The translations under genes were made by a program, and so were the position numbers. Positions 4,701-6,170 of a DNA stretch of 6,170 nucleotides are shown piece by piece (the stretch's first letter is position 1; the number at the start of each line of letters is the position of its first letter). Below the pieces are notes generated by a model. It was not told the DNA's origin, searched no databases, and worked only from the letters and a program-made list of their open reading frames with translations. The stretch is from an uncultured Altererythrobacter sp. (GTDB taxonomy: Bacteria > Pseudomonadota > Alphaproteobacteria > Sphingomonadales > Sphingomonadaceae), in the NCBI GenBank assembly GCA_937950385.1, contig CALFEA010000311.1, forward strand, positions 1 through 6,170. Reading direction: 5' to 3'.

Positions 4701-5417
4701 ATGAGTGCATATAAAGACGGCGATCCGACAACTTTGAACCGATTGTATGGCCGCAGCCAAGGCAAACCCTTGCGCGGGCACCAGCAAGAATTGGTTGAAA
4801 AGCTGCTGCCGCAAATATCCGTGCCCGCGGATGGCCCCGAGGATAATAGCCCAGTCACATCGCAATCTTTGTTCCATCAAGACTGCCCACTACATTTTGA
4901 AATCGGTTTTGGCTCAGGCGAGCATATGGCCGCGCGTGCAGATATGCTGCCCGATCACGGTTTTATCGGCGCCGAACCCTATTTAAACGGGGTTGCGGCC
5001 GCGCTGGGGCATGTTGAAGAACAGCGGCTCACCAATGTGCGCCTGCATCACGGCGATGCACTGCAAGTCCTCGCCCGCATTCCCGATGGGAGCTTGAGCT
5101 TTGTTTATCTGCTGCATCCCGATCCTTGGCCAAAGGCGCGCCATGCAAAGCGCCGGATGATGAACGATGGCCCGGTGCAAATGTTTGCAGACAAGCTGAA
5201 ACCGGGCGGCGAATTTCGCTTTGGCACCGACCATGCTGTATATCTGCGCCACGCCTTGATGGTGATGCGCAAGCATTCCGACAAGTTTGAGTGGCTGGTC
5301 GAGGGGCCTGACGATTGGCAAAACCGTCCCGGCGGATGGAACGAAACGCGCTATGAGAAAAAAGCGCGCGAAGTGTTCAAACACGAGGTTTGGTATTTTA
5401 GGTATCGGCGGGTGTAG
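4701..5417 (+). CDS. trmB: tRNA (guanine-N7-)-methyltransferase TrmB
   Basis: A 238-residue SAM-dependent enzyme that makes m7G at position 46 in the tRNA variable loop. The conserved N-terminal LYGRSQGKPLRGHQ is at 15-28, the SAM-binding motif I FEIGFGSGEH at 66-75, the acidic E92 after it (FIGAEPYLNG), and the signature HPDPWPKARHAKRR at 139-152 with likely catalytic D141. GTD follows at 175-177, and the C-terminal TRYEKKAREVF block is close to the end. The family more often has Phe before PDPW; here it is His. The ATG at 4701 is the only sensible start, because an upstream in-frame TTG at 4602 would translate through the terminator, while the conserved N-terminal motif excludes later starts. 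No Shine-Dalgarno is visible. It is convergent with maeB, three bases apart. Confidence 0.95.
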   Translation: MSAYKDGDPTTLNRLYGRSQGKPLRGHQQELVEKLLPQISVPADGPEDNSPVTSQSLFHQDCPLHFEIGFGSGEHMAARADMLPDHGFIGAEPYLNGVAAALGHVEEQRLTNVRLHHGDALQVLARIPDGSLSFVYLLHPDPWPKARHAKRRMMNDGPVQMFADKLKPGGEFRFGTDHAVYLRHALMVMRKHSDKFEWLVEGPDDWQNRPGGWNETRYEKKAREVFKHEVWYFRYRRV

Positions 5418-5420
5418 GCG

Positions 5421-6170
5421 TTAACCCACGACCCCCGCGCTCGCCAGAACCGCTAGCGTCAGCACATCGGGTGCAAGCGCTGTCATAGGCACGATTTGAA
5501 CCGGTTTTTCCATGCCGATCATCATTGGGCCTATGGTCGCGTCCCCGCCAAGCTCACGCAGCAATTTCGCCGACAGATTGGCCGATTGCAGCCCCGGCAT
5601 AATCAGCACATTGGCCGGGCCTGACAGGCGGCTGAAAGGATAGAGCTTCATCACTTTTTCATTCAGCGCGGCATCGGGTGCCATCTCGCCTTCATATTCA
5701 AAGCCCGGGTCCTCTGAGTCCAAAATCGCCACAGCATCGCGGATATTATCAAGCCATCTGCCCGATGGATTGCCAAAGGTGGAATAAGACAAAAACGCAA
5801 CGCGAGGCTCATGCCCCATCCGGCGCGCAACAGCGGCGGTTTCCTTGGCAATATGCGCCAGTTGAGGGGCCGTTGGCCGCTCATTGATCGTGGTGTCGGC
5901 CATGAAGGTCGTATGGTTCTTGCCGATCATCATATGGATGCCAAACGGCAGTGCATTGGGCTTTGGCTCAAGCACCATATTAATTTCGCGCGCGGTTTGC
6001 GCAAAAGTGCGGGTGAGGCCGGAAATCATCCCCTCGCCATGGCCCAGAGCCACCAATAGCGCCGCGAACACGTTACGCTCCTGATTGACCATCCGGCGCA
6101 CATCTCGCTCCGTGTATCCTTTGCGCTGCAGCTTAGCATAAAGGAAATCAACCATGGCAGGCACATGCTC
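5421..6170 (-). CDS. maeB: NADP-dependent malic enzyme, C-terminal phosphotransacetylase-like domain (runs off the right edge)
   Basis: The minus strand is open from the window edge to a TAA at 5421, giving the last 249 residues of a longer protein. It matches the C-terminal PTA domain of MaeB-type multidomain malic enzymes, with the blocks RDVRRMVNQERNVFAA, ADTTINERPTAPQLA, FLSYSTFGNPSGR, PGLQSANLSAKLLRELGG and IGPMMIGMEKPVQIVP. MaeB decarboxylates malate to pyruvate with NADP reduction; in this family the C-terminal domain is thought to bind acetyl-CoA as an inhibitor rather than act as an acetyltransferase. Family members are usually about 750 residues, so roughly the last third is present and the malic-enzyme domains lie outside. 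A GTG at 6164 and an ATG at 6155 are internal, since the reading frame continues to the edge. A stand-alone phosphotransacetylase is less likely but cannot be fully excluded. Confidence 0.88.
   Translation of the reverse strand, partial: EHVPAMVDFLYAKLQRKGYTERDVRRMVNQERNVFAALLVALGHGEGMISGLTRTFAQTAREINMVLEPKPNALPFGIHMMIGKNHTTFMADTTINERPTAPQLAHIAKETAAVARRMGHEPRVAFLSYSTFGNPSGRWLDNIRDAVAILDSEDPGFEYEGEMAPDAALNEKVMKLYPFSRLSGPANVLIMPGLQSANLSAKLLRELGGDATIGPMMIGMEKPVQIVPMTALAPDVLTLAVLASAGVVG

Noticed and set aside
6153..6164. GTG (6164) or ATG (6155) as the start of a short stand-alone phosphotransacetylase
   Set aside because: The frame remains open to the window edge and the sequence fits the C-terminal domain of MaeB, so these codons are internal.
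1..6170. Mobile element, CRISPR array, defence or biosynthetic system
   Set aside because: No transposase, integrase, terminal repeats, spaced short repeats or unfamiliar multi-gene cluster is visible; nearly all genes are recognisable core genes.

Overview
The window looks like ordinary chromosomal DNA from an alphaproteobacterium, most likely a sphingomonad (Sphingomonadales). The main pointers are a CtrA response regulator very close to the Caulobacter protein, GANTC (CcrM-type) sites that are rare overall but paired in the ctrA promoter, and a TrmB N-terminus of a kind I associate with sphingomonads. The order-level call is inference from recalled protein features; no search was run. I see no mobile element, CRISPR array, tRNA or rRNA, and no evidence of a new multi-gene system. 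The most interesting material is regulatory DNA, mainly around ctrA.

Layout, left to right. Positions 1-68 (minus) hold the first 22 codons of hisS, a short edge fragment. It diverges from ppa, inorganic pyrophosphatase (196-723, plus). A small three-helix membrane protein of unknown function (739-1131, minus) converges on ppa, with a hairpin at the junction. A divergent intergenic region with two inverted repeats follows. Then comes lptB, the LPS-export ATPase (1329-2117, plus), with rpoN (sigma-54, 2130-3650, plus) 12 bases behind it, so the two look co-transcribed. lptA and lptC are not directly upstream of lptB.

A 237-base regulatory region (3651-3887) separates rpoN from ctrA (3888-4583, plus). 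It has two GANTC sites, two near-consensus CtrA boxes, a 10-base direct repeat and a possible hairpin that could cover the ctrA Shine-Dalgarno. A strong intrinsic terminator (4648-4683) ends the ctrA unit. trmB, the tRNA m7G46 methyltransferase (4701-5417, plus), starts only 17 bases after it. On the right edge is the C-terminal phosphotransacetylase-like domain of a MaeB-type malic enzyme (5421-6170, minus, incomplete), convergent with trmB and 3 bases away.

Functionally the genes are a mix of housekeeping (hisS, ppa, trmB, maeB), envelope biogenesis (lptB) and global control (rpoN, ctrA). The ctrA promoter suggests control by DNA methylation and CtrA autoregulation, as in the Caulobacter cell cycle.
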